A model generated the notes under the pieces. The model was given only the letters and a program-made list of their open reading frames with translations, was not told the origin of the DNA and did no database searches. Made by a program: the position numbers and the translations under genes. This document shows, one piece after another, positions 9,777-26,961 of a stretch of 64,000 nt of DNA. Source of the stretch: Litoditis marina (taxonomy: Eukaryota > Nematoda > Chromadorea > Rhabditida > Rhabditidae); NCBI GenBank assembly GCA_964036275.1, contig OZ038440.1, forward strand, positions 7,229,690 through 7,293,689. The letters are read 5' to 3'. The stretch's first letter is position 1. Each line of letters opens with the position of its first letter.

Positions 9777-12700
9777 ATGAAGTATGTTCTTCTTCTCCTA
9801 CTGCAACTCCATTACATTTCGTCGTGTGATCGTGGTTTGACCCAATTGAGACACAGAGATACTCTGGCTCTCATGAGATGCGTACCAACTCTCGCGGTAG
9901 GTTCATCTATTTGATTTCTACATGAACTCATATTTCATATTTCATATTTATAAATAGTAACTCAGTGAGAAAAAAAAAATGAAAACCGTAGTGTACAATG
10001 GTAAACTAGGAATATTCCGCACCATTTACGAACCTGTGGGGTAGTTTATTCTAAAAAGAGTGAATGAAAAAGTTTGAGAGTCATCCAAAAAAACACATTC
10101 TGTGATAAAGGTAACGTACGATTGTGAGATTTCTAAGTTATCATTCGATATATACCTCCTCTGTTGTAATTATTTTTACACTGTTCATGAGTAAAAAATA
10201 AACTTTGATTTCCCGCTATTTTCGGTATTGCGTGCATTTCAGGGTCAGCCGGATCCGTGCATAGTGCTGACGGGTGGACGGATGTCGTGGTGCCAGCAGG
10301 ATGCCCGCGACTGGGTCTGCTGCGGAACTCAGGAGCTGCTCATACAACTACTGGCCGGAAAACCTTCGTTTGTTCGTATTGTGTTTATTTTAAATGCTAA
10401 AATTTGTTTTCAATACTTTATTTGTTCGTTTTTTTAATTATCTAATCTTTGCGATAATTCGGAGCTTCTTTACTCAGATTCATGAGATGACCATGACCTG
10501 CTCATTTGAAGACAGAGAGCACCGTTAATTTCTATCTGTGTTCGAATCTTGATGCCCATGGGAACATCGAATTTATCAATAAAGTTGATTTAATTCTATA
10601 CTATAAGTTTTCAGCGTTCATCTCCGGACAGTTGGTACAACTTCGCCAGCCATTCCCAGTACGACTACAACGTTGTCGTCGGCCTGCCCAGCCACAACTC
10701 TCGTTTGTTTTCAAATTTAAATGTTTTTGCATCCAGAAATTCCGTGTTTGAGGTTCTCAACTCGCAGGCACTGAAAACCAATGAGAAATTGAACCAAAAA
10801 AGCGTGTTCCCTCTCATGCATTGAGCCAAAATACCGAGTTTTATGAGCTGTAGTTAGAGAAGAAGAGTCCAACATGAGAATAGGGATTAAAAAGACATTT
10901 CACATTTCAGTGAATAATTCTTGTTGCAGCTCCCCCCATCATAGTGACAACTCCCACTCCGAGTACCCCAACCGCCAAGACGACCTATAAACCACGGAAG
11001 ACCAGTATGAGCACGGTCTGTTTGATCTGACCCACTCAAATTGTAGTTTGATCAGTTGATCCAGCACATTTTATCCTTCAAATCCACTAGGATCAAACTA
11101 CAAACACATCAGCAGAAAAAACATCACCGTTTCGGCCTGTCCTACTCAGAGCGCCTTTTTTCTTTCCGAAACAGATCATGCTGATACTCAAATATCAAGT
11201 TATTTGTAGTCATTTAATTACAGAGGTATCAAAAGTGGCAATCAGTTTGCTTTTCCGATTCGTCTGAAACCGCTGATCCGAATTCTCATATAAACTTTCA
11301 ATAACTTCAGTTTAGACTCTCCTACCATTAAAAGTGGCTATAAAACTAGAAATAATAATCACACGTGCTTACATATACGTCAACGTAAACTTAAAAAAAC
11401 CGCTATAGTTTGTTATTCACATACAGAAAAAAACACCAAATTACAGCTTTCTCCAACACCTACCCAGCTAAATATGCTCTCATTTCCCTTTGAAGAACGA
11501 GGGAATTTCTCTAATTCTCTGCGTCTCTCGTCTAACGTGGTTGCGATCAGAGATGGGAGATGTACTGTAATCGTCAACACAGGAATGCCTCATCAACGAA
11601 ATGAGATCATAAAAAGTAGGCAGAGCTCAAGATCGAGCAACCCTTGCTCTACAATATGAAAAGTCAATGTAATGAAGAAAATAAAGAGAATCAACTTCGA
11701 AACCCTTTAATGTTTTTGGAAATCGTATCTTTTCTTCGGTGAATCCGAAGCATTATTTCAAAGTAGATGTTTTGAATGATTACTCTGAACCTCCCAACCG
11801 CGCAAAAAATTGTGCTAAAAGCGCATAAATCTCGAGAAACAAACAATTAGACAGACGATTGGCTCAAGATTAGTTGTGCGGACTATTTCCTACTTTTTGC
11901 ATTTTGATCTTGTTTGGTCGTTCAATTCTAATTGAATTCATTTCTGTTTCAGACCTCGGTGTGGCTGGGATCAGTGCTCGAGACGTGCAATTCGTTGTGA
12001 TTACGTCATCACTCGCCCCTTTCATTGGGAATCTCAACCTATTTCCCAATGCACAAATTGTCATCGAACAGCACTTTATGTACAAAGAACATCTGATCAC
12101 GGGCGGGATAGAGGAGGTCAGTGCTTTGAGTACGCATGCTGGAATTTCCCGGTACGTTCATCCCATCGCGTGTCTCTCGCGCTGCACACTATTTCGTGAG
12201 ACTTGTATCGCGCGGCGGGATCGAGCGCAGGCGAATTTTAAATCTTTGAGAACTGTGGGGTCTGAAAGTCAAGATTCTGCTAAACACGGCATCTGTAGTT
12301 TTGTCTGTCTACCGCTCTAATGAGCAACTTCTATGAATGTTGTTCATGAGTCATTTCTTATGTGGTCATTTCCTCAACATATACTTTAGAAGTGAGTTGA
12401 AAATGCACATACTACTTGCACAACTGAATACGTCTATTGTTAACCATTCCTAGTCTTTGACTGCGAAATACTTTTGCTTTAGAACGTGCATGTAGAGATG
12501 TGCTCTCCGAAGACGTATCTCGTTTCTACCCCTGGTCCCAGTACCCATTCGGTTACGGTAGTAGCCAAGAATGTACCCACCATGGGAACGGTTGCCATAA
12601 CAGGTGAATAGGCTGTCTTTCATTGTAAATGGTTTGGTCATCTGATATTATTTGTATAGAGCTCGCTCTTTCTCGAGCGGAACCGCTGTGTTTGTAGTTT

Positions 12701-13356
12701 GATCAGTTGCTTTTCGGGCGAAATCCATTCATCATCGCGTGTATCAAATCCTAACTACAACAAAGTCACTGCCAATGCCTGAAAGTTTACCAGAACCTGA
12801 TAAACTGATGTTGGAGCTCGCTGTTGCAGAAACCAAGAGGACTAATAGTAATTTCATATATACACCATATATGAAATTACCATTAGTCCTCTTGGTTTTT
12901 CTTCGATGACACGTAGAGGTTAAAAATTTGTAGACCGCAATTGAAAGCAAATTGACACAACGTTTTCATATCGGTCGTTTTCATTCCAAATGATCGATTT
13001 GAATAACATTAAGTTGTAGGTCAACTGTTTCCCAAAGATGGACAACTGATGGGTATTGATGAAGAGAATACACAGGACGCTGCGCTAACAATACGATCTC
13101 GTCGCGAAATTATTTGTCAGGTGCGTTTGTAGTTCGATCCCGTTGGTGTTCAGTCAAATTTTGTGATCAAACTACACTTCTGTTCATTCACTGACGTTCC
13201 GCCCACGTTAAAAAATCTTATATTCTTATATATACTGTAAAATATCAAATATGTTTGGAGGTTGACTGGATTATACCAGCCTACGCGGTAGCTTTGCCGG
13301 TCACACCCCTTCTGAAGAAACAGGTGAATTGCGAGAACTTCTACGACATAGAATAG
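9777..13356 (+). CDS. Unknown secreted protein, 297 residues, eight exons
   Basis: Exons: 9777-9896, 10243-10371, 10615-10702, 10930-11004, 11953-12116, 12483-12603, 13020-13120, 13261-13356; 894 nt with matching phases throughout. The start was chosen because the frame opens with a signal peptide ([17 protein letters not shown]) and because TTTCTAG, a likely trans-splice acceptor, abuts the ATG. After the signal come a short Cys-rich part ([18 protein letters not shown], residues about 56-73), a Pro/Thr linker ([19 protein letters not shown], about 112-130), and a beta-rich-looking C-terminal half with few Cys ([38 protein letters not shown]). I recognise no family. Weak points are the donor after 10371 (GTTCGT) and the acceptor before 13261 (TTTGGAG). 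Introns carry foldback elements at 11041-11103, 12830-12899 and 13126-13176. Confidence 0.7.
11041..11103. mobile_element. GTAGTTTGATC-family element in intron
   Basis: TTGTAGTTTGATC at 11041-11053 is the exact reverse complement of 11091-11103, flanking a 37-base interior. It resembles the copy at 14999-15069 across its whole length, including the CACAT...GCA flank on the right. Confidence 0.75.
12830..12899. repeat. Near-perfect hairpin in intron 6 of the secreted-protein gene
   Basis: Arms of about 30 bases (AAACCAAGAGGACTAATAGT and its complement) surround a short AT-rich loop at about 12860-12868; only one or two positions mismatch. Confidence 0.85.
13126..13176. mobile_element. GTAGTTTGATC-family element beside a splice donor
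   Basis: TTTGTAGTTCGATC starts five bases after the donor that ends exon 7 of the secreted-protein gene, and its complement ends at 13176. One mismatch in the arm. Confidence 0.6.
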
Positions 13357-14173
13357 ACTGTAAATCTTATCTTATATACTGAGCATTGTTGATACATTGT
13401 ATTTTATAACAAGAGGAAGCTCAGAAAGTGTGAAAAACTTGTGTGTATGGTTTTATTTAATCTGATTCGTATGTGTAATTTAAACTATGAATACTGTGAG
13501 TTCCTTCGAATGACATAACTACATCAGATAATCGAGTACCACTTTTTCAGATTGTTGTTCCTATAGTATTTCTCAAATGTCACTTATCTCTCCAATTTCA
13601 CCGCTCATAAGAAAATAGTCATTCCCATATTTTCTGTATCAAGTTTATATGATATACCTTCTTCAATATTCAATTATTACCACAGAAGAAATAGTATAAC
13701 ATACCGGAACAACTTTTTCAATACAACATGTTTTTTTCCCATATATTCAAACATTATTTGTGTTGTTCGGCAATCGTTGTGTTTTTAAACGTTATTTCAG
13801 TTGTATGTATTTTGCGGGTGATTTCATAAACTTGTTTTTGTTTCAGACTTTAAAATAAAACATGAAGAGCTGAAAGTTGTGAGGTCAAAAACTCCCAAGT
13901 TCCAAAACTGAAACACTGGGAAAAGTTTTTCCATGATAGAGACACAATGCAAACGTTTTCCACAGATTTTGGTCGGGTTCTACAGTCAGTTTCACCGAGT
14001 TTCCGAAGTTTAATCCAACGTCTTCGTCAATACATAATATGTATTGAGCATATTATGCATGCGCCTGTGGTTTACTTTGCATACAGGGGCGAGTCGGAGC
14101 ATTTATCTATCGAATTAATTTTTCACATAAAAAATTAGGCTATCTATGTTCGTGAACGTACGTTCATACCTTT

Positions 14174-14491
14174 GGCAGGGTTCATACTTTTTGCTGCGAA
14201 CTTTGGCAGCAGCAGCAGCAACATGCAAAGTGTGATTATCGATCGTGCTGCCGACTGCAAGAATTGCTGCCGGCAGCATGCAGCAACAATCTGCTGCCAA
14301 CTCTGCGTTCATACTTTTTGCTGCCAACTCACGCGACATTTGTTGCAGTCGGCAGCAATTTGTTCATACTTTCTTGTCGTCATTTCATGCTGCCAACTCG
14401 GGCAGCAACAACATTTCGGCAGCGCTGCCCAAATGCTTGGCAGCGGCTGCTGCTGGTGCCAGAGTTGGCCGCAAAAAGTATGAACCCTGCC
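14174..14491. mobile_element. Inverted-repeat element rich in GGCAGCA/TGCTGCC
   Basis: GGCAGGGTTCATACTTTTTG begins at 14174 and its exact complement ends at 14491. The interior repeats the motif in both orientations (for example CTGCGTTCATACTTTTTGCTG near 14303), giving a nested foldback. Overlapping open frames in it read as Ala/Gln/Cys-rich nonsense and are not genes. Confidence 0.8.
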
Positions 14492-14998
14492 TTAGTTCGT
14501 ACGTCGGAAGCGTTCGAAAATTTGACCTGGAACCGTAGCAAAGTCATGAAAGTGGTGAGCTCGACCTGATTGACAACCTGATGACAATCTGGCCACATAG
14601 TTGCCAACTTTCCGTGTTTAAGCATAGTAGGGGTGAACCAAATTTGGGTCAGGTAGTGTCCAGATAGTTCAGCTCGGAGCTGACCTTTTTAGCAGACTTT
14701 GCTACGGTGCCTGTAATCTCATTAATCTCTGGCAGGAAGCGTGACATACAATTAGAAAATAATTAGATCAAACTACAAGCACAGCATAATATGCCATCAT
14801 ATACGCTCGTTGAACACTCTGAACAAGTGAACAATCATTAAAACGATTGTATAACACTCCCCAAACATTTCCATCGAGGTTTTTTCGCGTCTCCTACAGT
14901 GGTCTATACCAGCACACTTTCTTGAGACATACCGTCCATACGTGTTTTGATTCGAGATGGTCTGAAAGACCAACGCAAGAGTATAGACCGAATATGAA

Positions 14999-15069
14999 TT
15001 GTAGTTTGATCAGTTGGCAAATCACATGCTCTTATTTTATTCCTCGAATTCATCAGGATCAAACTACAA
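14999..15069. mobile_element. GTAGTTTGATC-family element
   Basis: TTGTAGTTTGATC at 14999-15011 and its exact complement at 15057-15069. Clearly the same element as 11041-11103. Confidence 0.75.
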
Positions 15070-15241
15070 ACACATGAGCATAAACAAAATCAGCGTTTCT
15101 GCCTTTCCTATGTATAATTGTAAATGAAACATATTGAAAACGCTTGGATTGTTTTGGCGGTAATTTTTTTAAAGAAAGTATTGAAATGGTGTTTACTGCA
15201 ATGTCGCCCAACACGTGAAAAAATAGCGGCAAATGTGCACT

Positions 15242-15694
15242 TTTAAAGGGACCGTTCCTCTTTAATTTGGAGGTTCGAGCTGATTAGTCGATATTGTTCA
15301 CTTAAAAAAACCAAAATCATTCATGTAGGTGTCAACTTCATGTCTTGCTCCGTGTTCTCAAAAATGTGGCGCGACCACGCGCACGTACATACACCGCCGA
15401 GTTCACCTACGTACAAAATTTTCAAAATGTCCATAAAATTACGAAACCATATCAAAACATGGCCAAAACTACCATTATGAAAATATCATGAAAACTACAC
15501 AGCAATGATAGATTAAGGATTGCTGCATTACAGTAGCCCAAATCCTGTTGGTTTCTATTTTGCTCCGTAATAATGTGGTTTTTTGAACTTTTTGTACGTA
15601 AGTTATGAACTTTCATCTCGAAACAGAATGAATGAATTTTTTCATTTTCCAAAAACCACCTACATTGCACATTATAGAGGTACGGTCCCTTTAA
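15242..15694. mobile_element. 450-base element with TTTAAAGGGACCGT ends
   Basis: TTTAAAGGGACCGTTCCTCT on the left matches, as a reverse complement with one mismatch, AGAGGTACGGTCCCTTTAAA on the right. The interior has no coding frame and no internal pairing that I can see. Confidence 0.7.
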
Positions 15695-15838
15695 ACGGCA
15701 CGTTTCTCAATTCTGATGTGTTTTCCACATTGCGTGACCATGAAAATAACTAGCATAACGTGGCGAAGTTTTAACATGTTCGTTTCCACCCTCCTGCATC
15801 CCATTTTTACTTTTTGTTAGTGAGGTACCTGTTGTGTT

Positions 15839-17022
15839 ATGATTTCTGGGACGAAAATAGTGAATATTCGAAGCAGTTGGCCAGATCTTGACAAGGTTAG
15901 TTTCATCACACATTTTGTTCGTTTCTTTTGTTCGAACTTTCTTTGAAGCTCGAATTTTTGCCAGTAAAGCCGTTCAACTGCAAAACCCCGTCCACATTTC
16001 CATACAATAATATATATCATCAAATGTAAATTTCAAACGCACACCGCTAATTTCAGAGAACTATTTATAGAGATTTGTGGGTGGAAAATAAAATAACAAT
16101 GATTTTACTTTCAAAGATCGTTTGAATATCGAAAGTATACGCTTCTATGATTGCACTGTGTATACATGTAGGAATCACTGTATTTGGAAGGTTTAGCTAA
16201 CGGTTCGGTTTCCAGAATTTCATTATTAAATCACACCTGCATTCTTTGTTTTGTTTGTGAATAAATTCTGTATTTCAGTTGGAATCGGACATAACCGAAT
16301 CAATTCGAGTTCTCGGCCCCAAGAATATATCGGAAGTGAAATTCATTATTGGAAAATGTAAATCTAGCATCTACTTAAAAATTGAACTGATTCCGTGTGA
16401 ATTCGAAGAACAACCAAAAACCGCCTGCATGGGAGTTATGGTAGGTCGTCGACTGATATTTTCACATGATTCCATCTGACAAGTAAGATAAACAAATAGG
16501 TAAATAATGATAAATATAGCTAAAGAAAATGTAATTACAGCAGTTCTCAAGTTTTTGTAATAGAAATAGAAACAACTTCAGTATGGTTATGTTGTCTGGC
16601 CTTGTACGAACTCACCACAAAACTACAAGATTCAATACAATAGTACAATACAATAGTTTAGTATGGGATCAGAATCAGTACAATTTGCCGCAATAGTATC
16701 TTCCCAAGTGTGCATCTCTTCTCTACAAGATAGGTTGTGATAGCAAAAACCCGCACCCGACAGCTCACGGAATAGTACAACAATCCTTATTAGAGAAATT
16801 TCGGTCCGGTGAGGAAAGAAACTGGGGCTCGTTTACGCTATATTATCACACAAAATACTCCCCGAACTATTGTATAATATACCTTTGCAGTGCAAAGGAG
16901 ATGATGCAAACCCGGAAGTCGCGGCAATCTGTATGAGTATCGACTTCGAACCGTTGGCCACAAATAGAAGAAATATCGGTATTCAAACGGGAATCGGCTT
17001 CAAATCAACGAAATCTTTGTAA
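15839..17022 (+). CDS. Small protein of unknown function, 116 residues, three exons
   Basis: Exons 15839-15895, 16279-16440 and 16891-17022 (351 nt, all phase 0). The middle exon is flanked by TATTTCAG and GTAGGT, the last by CTTTGCAG. The start ATG lies 18 bases after a TTTTTGTTAG acceptor with no upstream donor in sight, suggesting trans-splicing. The product has no signal peptide or membrane segment; it contains KFIIGKCKSSIYLKIELIPC and a C-terminus rich in small and charged residues with five Cys in total. I recognise no family. Its stop is 33 bases from the stop of ttll-9 on the other strand, so the two 3' UTRs must overlap. Upstream exons cannot be excluded. Confidence 0.6.
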
Positions 17023-17055
17023 TTATGTCAGCTATCAATGAAATGGTCGAAATTG

Positions 17056-21850
<4,795 letters not shown>

Positions 21851-21882
21851 TTTTCCCTTATTTAAAAGGTAGAACAAAAATT

Positions 21883-23885
21883 CTGAAATGAAACTGAGCT
21901 GCAACAAACCTCGTCTTTTCCATTATGCAATGCGTTTGAAAATATGTTCAGTTCTCTAAGTCGCAGTGAGCTCATTGGGTAAACCATGACTTTCGCCTCA
22001 ACACCCGCATAGGAAGTGTGACTGGTTAAACAAATCAACAAGATTTGAGTCAACAAATTTCAGAATTTTTAACTTCAGTTGTATCCGGGAGATGAAAACT
22101 CAGTCAGGCTGTTATTCGTTTTCTATAAATAACGTACTCGGGTATTACATAAAACAGAAAATGAGAACAACCCTGTTAAGTAGAGAGAGACAGTTTTATT
22201 CTGCGCGGTTTTTAGGCAAGATAGTTTTTCGATAAAAAAAACGAAACACCAGCACCGCTTCACAACTTGCGGTTTTCTAGAGTCGTTTGTATGTGATAGG
22301 TTGACAAACTATTCTTTGTATCATAAGAACTAACTTTTTGATTTCAAAGTAAGCCACATAACTTTCCACTACAATAGTTTCTATTGGTGTTGTTGTTGTG
22401 CAGTGACCGAAAGTAGTCAGCTGTCCCTATTATTCGTTCCTCATTACCTGCGATTCATCATTACACATCTCACCTTGAACCACCCCGAACTTCTTAATGT
22501 TGCGTTGTATTCAAAGTTCATACAACTTCTCGAATAGAAAAACATGGTTTTCACCCAGTTATGATTTTTTATACCACACATAGTATTGCAAACAGTAAGT
22601 TTCACATAGGACTCGGTTATTGCAATTCGTCAATGTTGCTTTGTATTCGAAGTATGATGCCCACAAAAACTTGGATTTGCAAAAGATTCGGGGAAACTCA
22701 ATAAAAGCATTTTGGTCATTCATGACTTTCTCATTACATGTGATTTGTCACTACACATACTACTTTTAATCATCTCAAACTCGTCAAAGTTGCGATCACA
22801 CTAACTCTAGTTTACAATCTTCAATCTCGTAGACCACCCTTAAGTAACCATGTAACGTTTAGTTTTCGACACTTCCTAGAAATATTGCGCTTTTCGGAAA
22901 AGCGCTCCAACAAGCGGTGATTACGCTCACAAATTACTCCATTTGAGCAAACAAAAAGGCAATAAGACCCTTTATTGACCTTTTTGCAGTTTTGATTTTT
23001 GATTCAAGGAACCTCCTTCCGGACTACAATACGAAATCGGACGCCGTATTCAGAAACATGTTAGATCCCGAACTGCTTCTCCTCAAACATACGCTATTTC
23101 GCTACTCTCACATCCCGCTGGGATACGAGTGTGGCGAAATAGTGCACACAGCGAGAGACGCAGAACGGGATATACTAGAAGTAAATAGAATATTTACGTG
23201 AAGTTAGAATTCTAATGAGGAATCGTGCACTGTATCAAAGAACGTTTCTGAATTCTGCTGTGCTTACTGTTTAACATGTTTTACGTGAAAATCGACTAAC
23301 AGTATAAAGGTGCTGGGAAGTCCCAGCACACGTAGTATGGGCATGGCTCCTTCAACAACTTACAACCATTTTTTTCATTTATATATTCCGGAAGTTGATT
23401 GTCTGCAGAAAAGTGGTTTAACATGTCATTCCCAGACTAGTTCAGCTTGAAACATATGTTCTGGGCATTTTGCACGTTTTCTGCTTTTCGCCAGTGTTCT
23501 AACGCATATGGAAGAATACAAAAAGATTGCTTACTTTGATTCTCTGACTAATCTAGAAGTCACTTTGTTTAGAATTTTCTAGAACGCGTTTTACATTTCT
23601 AGAAGATACGTCTAAATCGGGTTATTTTCCAACGTGATGCTCAATAATGTAGCTATTACAAACTATTTTTATCTAACCATGGACAATGAAGCTATCGTAC
23701 TGACATCTCTGCTTCAAAGCACACTTATTATTTTCTACATGTGATTTTTTGGCTATCATTTTTCTTTCTTTTCATCTTGGCATATAGTATTACATCTTTA
23801 ATGTGATATACATCTCGAATAGCCGTTTCTTTCGGCCTTCTTCTACTTTTCAAAAGACAATTTCTAGAATAGACGTTCTTCTCGG
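21883..23885. other. Intergenic region between ttll-9 and the chemoreceptor gene
   Basis: No gene supported. Between 23087 and 23310 it carries repeat sequence that recurs at 31556-31690 and, in part inverted, at 53640-54142. The open frame at 22992-23201 falls mostly within that repeat. A TTTCTAG acceptor at 23870-23876 probably belongs to the next gene. Confidence 0.6.
23170..23310 (+). repeat. Dispersed 120-base repeat, copy 1
   Basis: Runs from TATACTAGAAGTAAAT through GAAGTTAGAATTCTAATGAGG to GTTTAACATGTTTTACGTGA and CGACTAACAGTATA. Alignable by eye to copies at 31556-31690 and 54010-54142. Confidence 0.7.
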
Positions 23886-26161
23886 ATGCTATTCTTCATT
23901 CTTCAAATATTATACGGTATTTTATCGATTGCCGTCTATATTACGGTATCCTATCTGACTATTCGCGAAAGAAGGTTCTTCAATTCGTCCTTCGTCAAGT
24001 TATGGACAACTCTGACTGTTGTGGTGAGTATTTTTAGTTAAATGCGAAATTCATAAAAAAAAACTACCTCGCTCGGGATACGAAGCAGTGAGCAAAAGAT
24101 TGGCAGGTGCCTGTGCTAACCACTAGTGCAACCAGGCACGATCTCGGAGAAGGTAGTAAAAGAATCAAATGTGTTTTCAAATAAGAACACGACTAAACAT
24201 GTCAGCAGAAAATATTGCCAACGTCAACGGTTTCGCAGTGAGATGCGAGTCAAGTTTTGTAAAGCTGATGTATTCCACGAAAGTTTAGCTAATTCTAGGA
24301 GGAAGCGTTGAAAAGTAGGAACTTATCATTTTTCAGAACATTCTGTCCTACCTGGCCGTGTTTATTGCCGTCCGGGTTCCTCAACACGTGTCACGTGACT
24401 GTTATCTCGCTCACGTCCTTCTCCACTTCCCGCTCCCCTCTCTTCTACCGTTTATTCTATTAACTGTTTTATTCCTCTCTTATACGCAGCACATTTCGCT
24501 GCTCATTCTCATTCTGAATAGGTTTCGTACGATTGCATTTCCGTTCTCCCGCGAGCCGGTAAGCAAATGACATTCATTATGAACGTCAGTTCTACCAACT
24601 AGAAGATGAACAAAAATTCAAGTTTGTTCATTTGAAACGGTGAAAAATATATTCGAAAAGACGCGAAAATTATTAAATTATTGCAGCCCTTTATTTGAGA
24701 ACGTTGAGGTGGCAAAAAACCGCCGAAGTCGTGAAAAAATCTGAAAAAAGCACATTGTGCAGCTATTTTTTCGGCTGGTTTGTTCAAAGATGACACAAAA
24801 CAGCATTAGACTATAACTTCAAAATTTGCTCTCATTAACATCTTTCAGGTTTGGGACCGCCAATTCTGGCTCACCATCGTCCTCATTTTGATGTTCCCTG
24901 TTATTTTCTGCTACAACATTCCATTTTATAAGGCAAGATATGTCTACAAACCAATTATGGAAGGTTTCCTGTTGATGCCTGTTGATCAAGTTAGTTTTTC
25001 TTTTTTCGAGGTTCTATTCTTCATGAGCAGTGAGAAAAAGTTATTACGTAGTTTGGTCGCACTACACAACTATGATCCCTTTATAACATTTTGAGTGATG
25101 ATGGCATGTCGTTTTGATAAAGTATGAGTTTTCTCATCTAATCGTTTGAAATGGTGCGCCCATGCTACACGTTCACGTTTTGTAATAATGAGTCTAGACA
25201 ATGATTGGCGAACATTAGCATCAATAACTGGCAAACATTGCGTGAAAATCAAAATTTGTACCACAAACTTCTATGTAACGCGTGTAGCCGAGTAACTTTA
25301 CTATTTTCTTCCAATTTTCTCTCCTCTTCTCAACTATGGAGTGCCACTTCTCACAATGTGGAAATGCGTGTGTTGAATCGCGAATGAACCATTCTATTAG
25401 ATTTTATTCCCTGTTTTTATTCTTAATCATTAATAAATCGGAAGCAATTTTTGGGTGGTAAACTGTTCGTTCGTTGCAGAGAGCTCGAGATGAGCTACTG
25501 CAGCTCACCATGTTCAAGTGCGTGATCACCGTGTTTTGTGTGATTGTCAACATTTCTTCTTTTCTTCTGCTCTGTCAGAGATCAATGAGTTCAAACTACA
25601 AACGGCAGATGAACCTGTTCTCTATCAGTTTCATCTCCTTCTGTTTTCAGTGCATAAACTCAATGACATCGGTCAGTTCTCTAAAATTATGTATTATGTT
25701 CTTCAGTAGGAAAGTTCATGTTGAGAAAATAAAGACAAGTATTTGTTATTAGCACGACGCATATCCTTCATTTCAATGAAGTAGTTACATGAAACGTAAA
25801 TGTCCACTTTTCCCATACAAGTTAAAGAACCGTGGTTGTGTTTCCCACAAACATACGTTTTCCCGATTCTGTTGTGAATCAAGCAATCAACAGTAAATTC
25901 GATCGATCATTAAAGTCAATACCTCGATTATCGATTTTTTAGGCGGCCCTCTACTTTTTGGAGCCTGGCTCCCAGTCGGCGGCGGTAGCCTGGACGATTG
26001 TCCCCTTTTCGGCCGATTTGTTCTCCCTCTCGTTTCCCTACCTTTTCCTAATTTTCAATCTGAAAATTCGTAGGTGTTTCTTCAAGCTACCCGTACTTCG
26101 ATGGTTGGAAAGAGTGCAAGTCTTTGAAAAAAGTGAAACTGAAATGCCTTTCTTGGTCTAA
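23886..26161 (+). CDS. Serpentine chemoreceptor, Srg superfamily type
   Basis: Seven-helix membrane receptor, probably in chemosensory cilia; ligand unknown. Exons 23886-24023, 24337-24558, 24849-24989, 25480-25671, 25943-26161, all phase 0, 303 residues. Hydrophobic segments alternate with short loops: MLFFILQILYGILSIAVYIT (helix 1), NILSYLAVFIAV, LPSLLPFILLTVLFLSYTQH, FWLTIVLILMFPVIFCYNI, KCVITVFCVIVNISSFLLLC, FSISFISFCFQCINSM, and the final WTIVPFSADLFSLSFPYLFL. The last helix, with P, D, L-S, P-Y and the following NLKIR, is the pattern of nematode Srg/Srv/Sru chemoreceptors. Start chosen at the Met that opens helix 1, nine bases after a TTTCTAG trans-splice-type acceptor. Introns hold a degraded tRNA-like element. 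Exact subfamily cannot be fixed by eye. Confidence 0.85.
24067..24137 (-). repeat. tRNA-like relic in chemoreceptor intron 1
   Basis: On the minus strand TTGCACTAGTGGTTAGCAC resembles an A box and GCTTCGTATCCCGAGCG a decayed B box. No acceptor pairing. Confidence 0.4.
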
Positions 26162-26961
26162 GCTTTTCAAGTTCAAAATCACGTGAAAAAGTGATCAGTA
26201 AAGGGCACACATTATATGTTCCACACTTTTTAGGAGAGATTCAATTTGGTTTTTAGTACATATTGTATATGTTGTAATTGATTTTGGATAAATCAGGATT
26301 TCACGGTTCTTTTATAGAATCATTTCGTCAAACTTTTCAACTGTAGACAAGGATTGAGTGGTTTACTCATGGGAAAATGGTACAAACGGAAATAGCTAAT
26401 GCGACTGAGCACTTTGGCGGAAGTATTCTCACGTTGCGCATTCGTACTTCCGCATCAACAACTAATAGCCTGGCATTTATAACGTATGCTTTCAATCAAA
26501 CTATGAGTCACGTAGTATTCCTTAGACAAATCAGAAAAGTTGCGTGTCGTTCACCTTTTACGTGACATTTGTATCATATACGGAATTTAAATAGTTGAGA
26601 GGAGTGCCATAAAATCGACATTTCTGTTTGCGCTAATTTTTAGAATTGGAAGTAATGTACCATTCACATATATGGAGTCACCAAATCTTGACTACCCTTT
26701 GGTCTCGATATGCGTCATATATTTTTTCTACCCAAACGCGACGGGATCAACCTACACAACAGCGGAACAGAGCAACATACACCGTGTACACTCGTTCTGA
26801 AAAAAAAACCCAATAATAATTATATTTTTTGGAAATTTTTTCTAGGAAATAGCTAGTACCAACTGATTGCGTATTGCCGCCAGACCATGCTAACTGGAGA
26901 GGCAAGTCCCCAGAATACAACAACAACAATAATTTAAATATTCATTAAAAAACATATGTAT
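26162..26961. other. Intergenic, no feature recognised
   Basis: AT-rich 3' flank shared by two convergent receptor genes. I see no gene, hairpin or repeat that I can support. Confidence 0.6.

Larger units (their letters stand above)
13357..15838. other. Intergenic region with three inverted-repeat elements
   Basis: No gene supported. It holds inverted-repeat elements at 14174-14491, 14999-15069 and 15242-15694, and an isolated half-element end (GATCAAACTAC) at about 14766. The rest is AT-rich sequence without recognisable signal. Confidence 0.65.

Noticed and set aside
11874..12320. 148-codon plus-strand frame
   Set aside because: Only its middle part (11953-12116) is used, as exon 5 of the secreted-protein gene; the rest is intron with repeat sequence.
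14172..14625. Several overlapping Cys/Ala/Gln-rich frames on both strands
   Set aside because: All lie inside the inverted-repeat element 14174-14491 and reflect its GGCAGCA composition.
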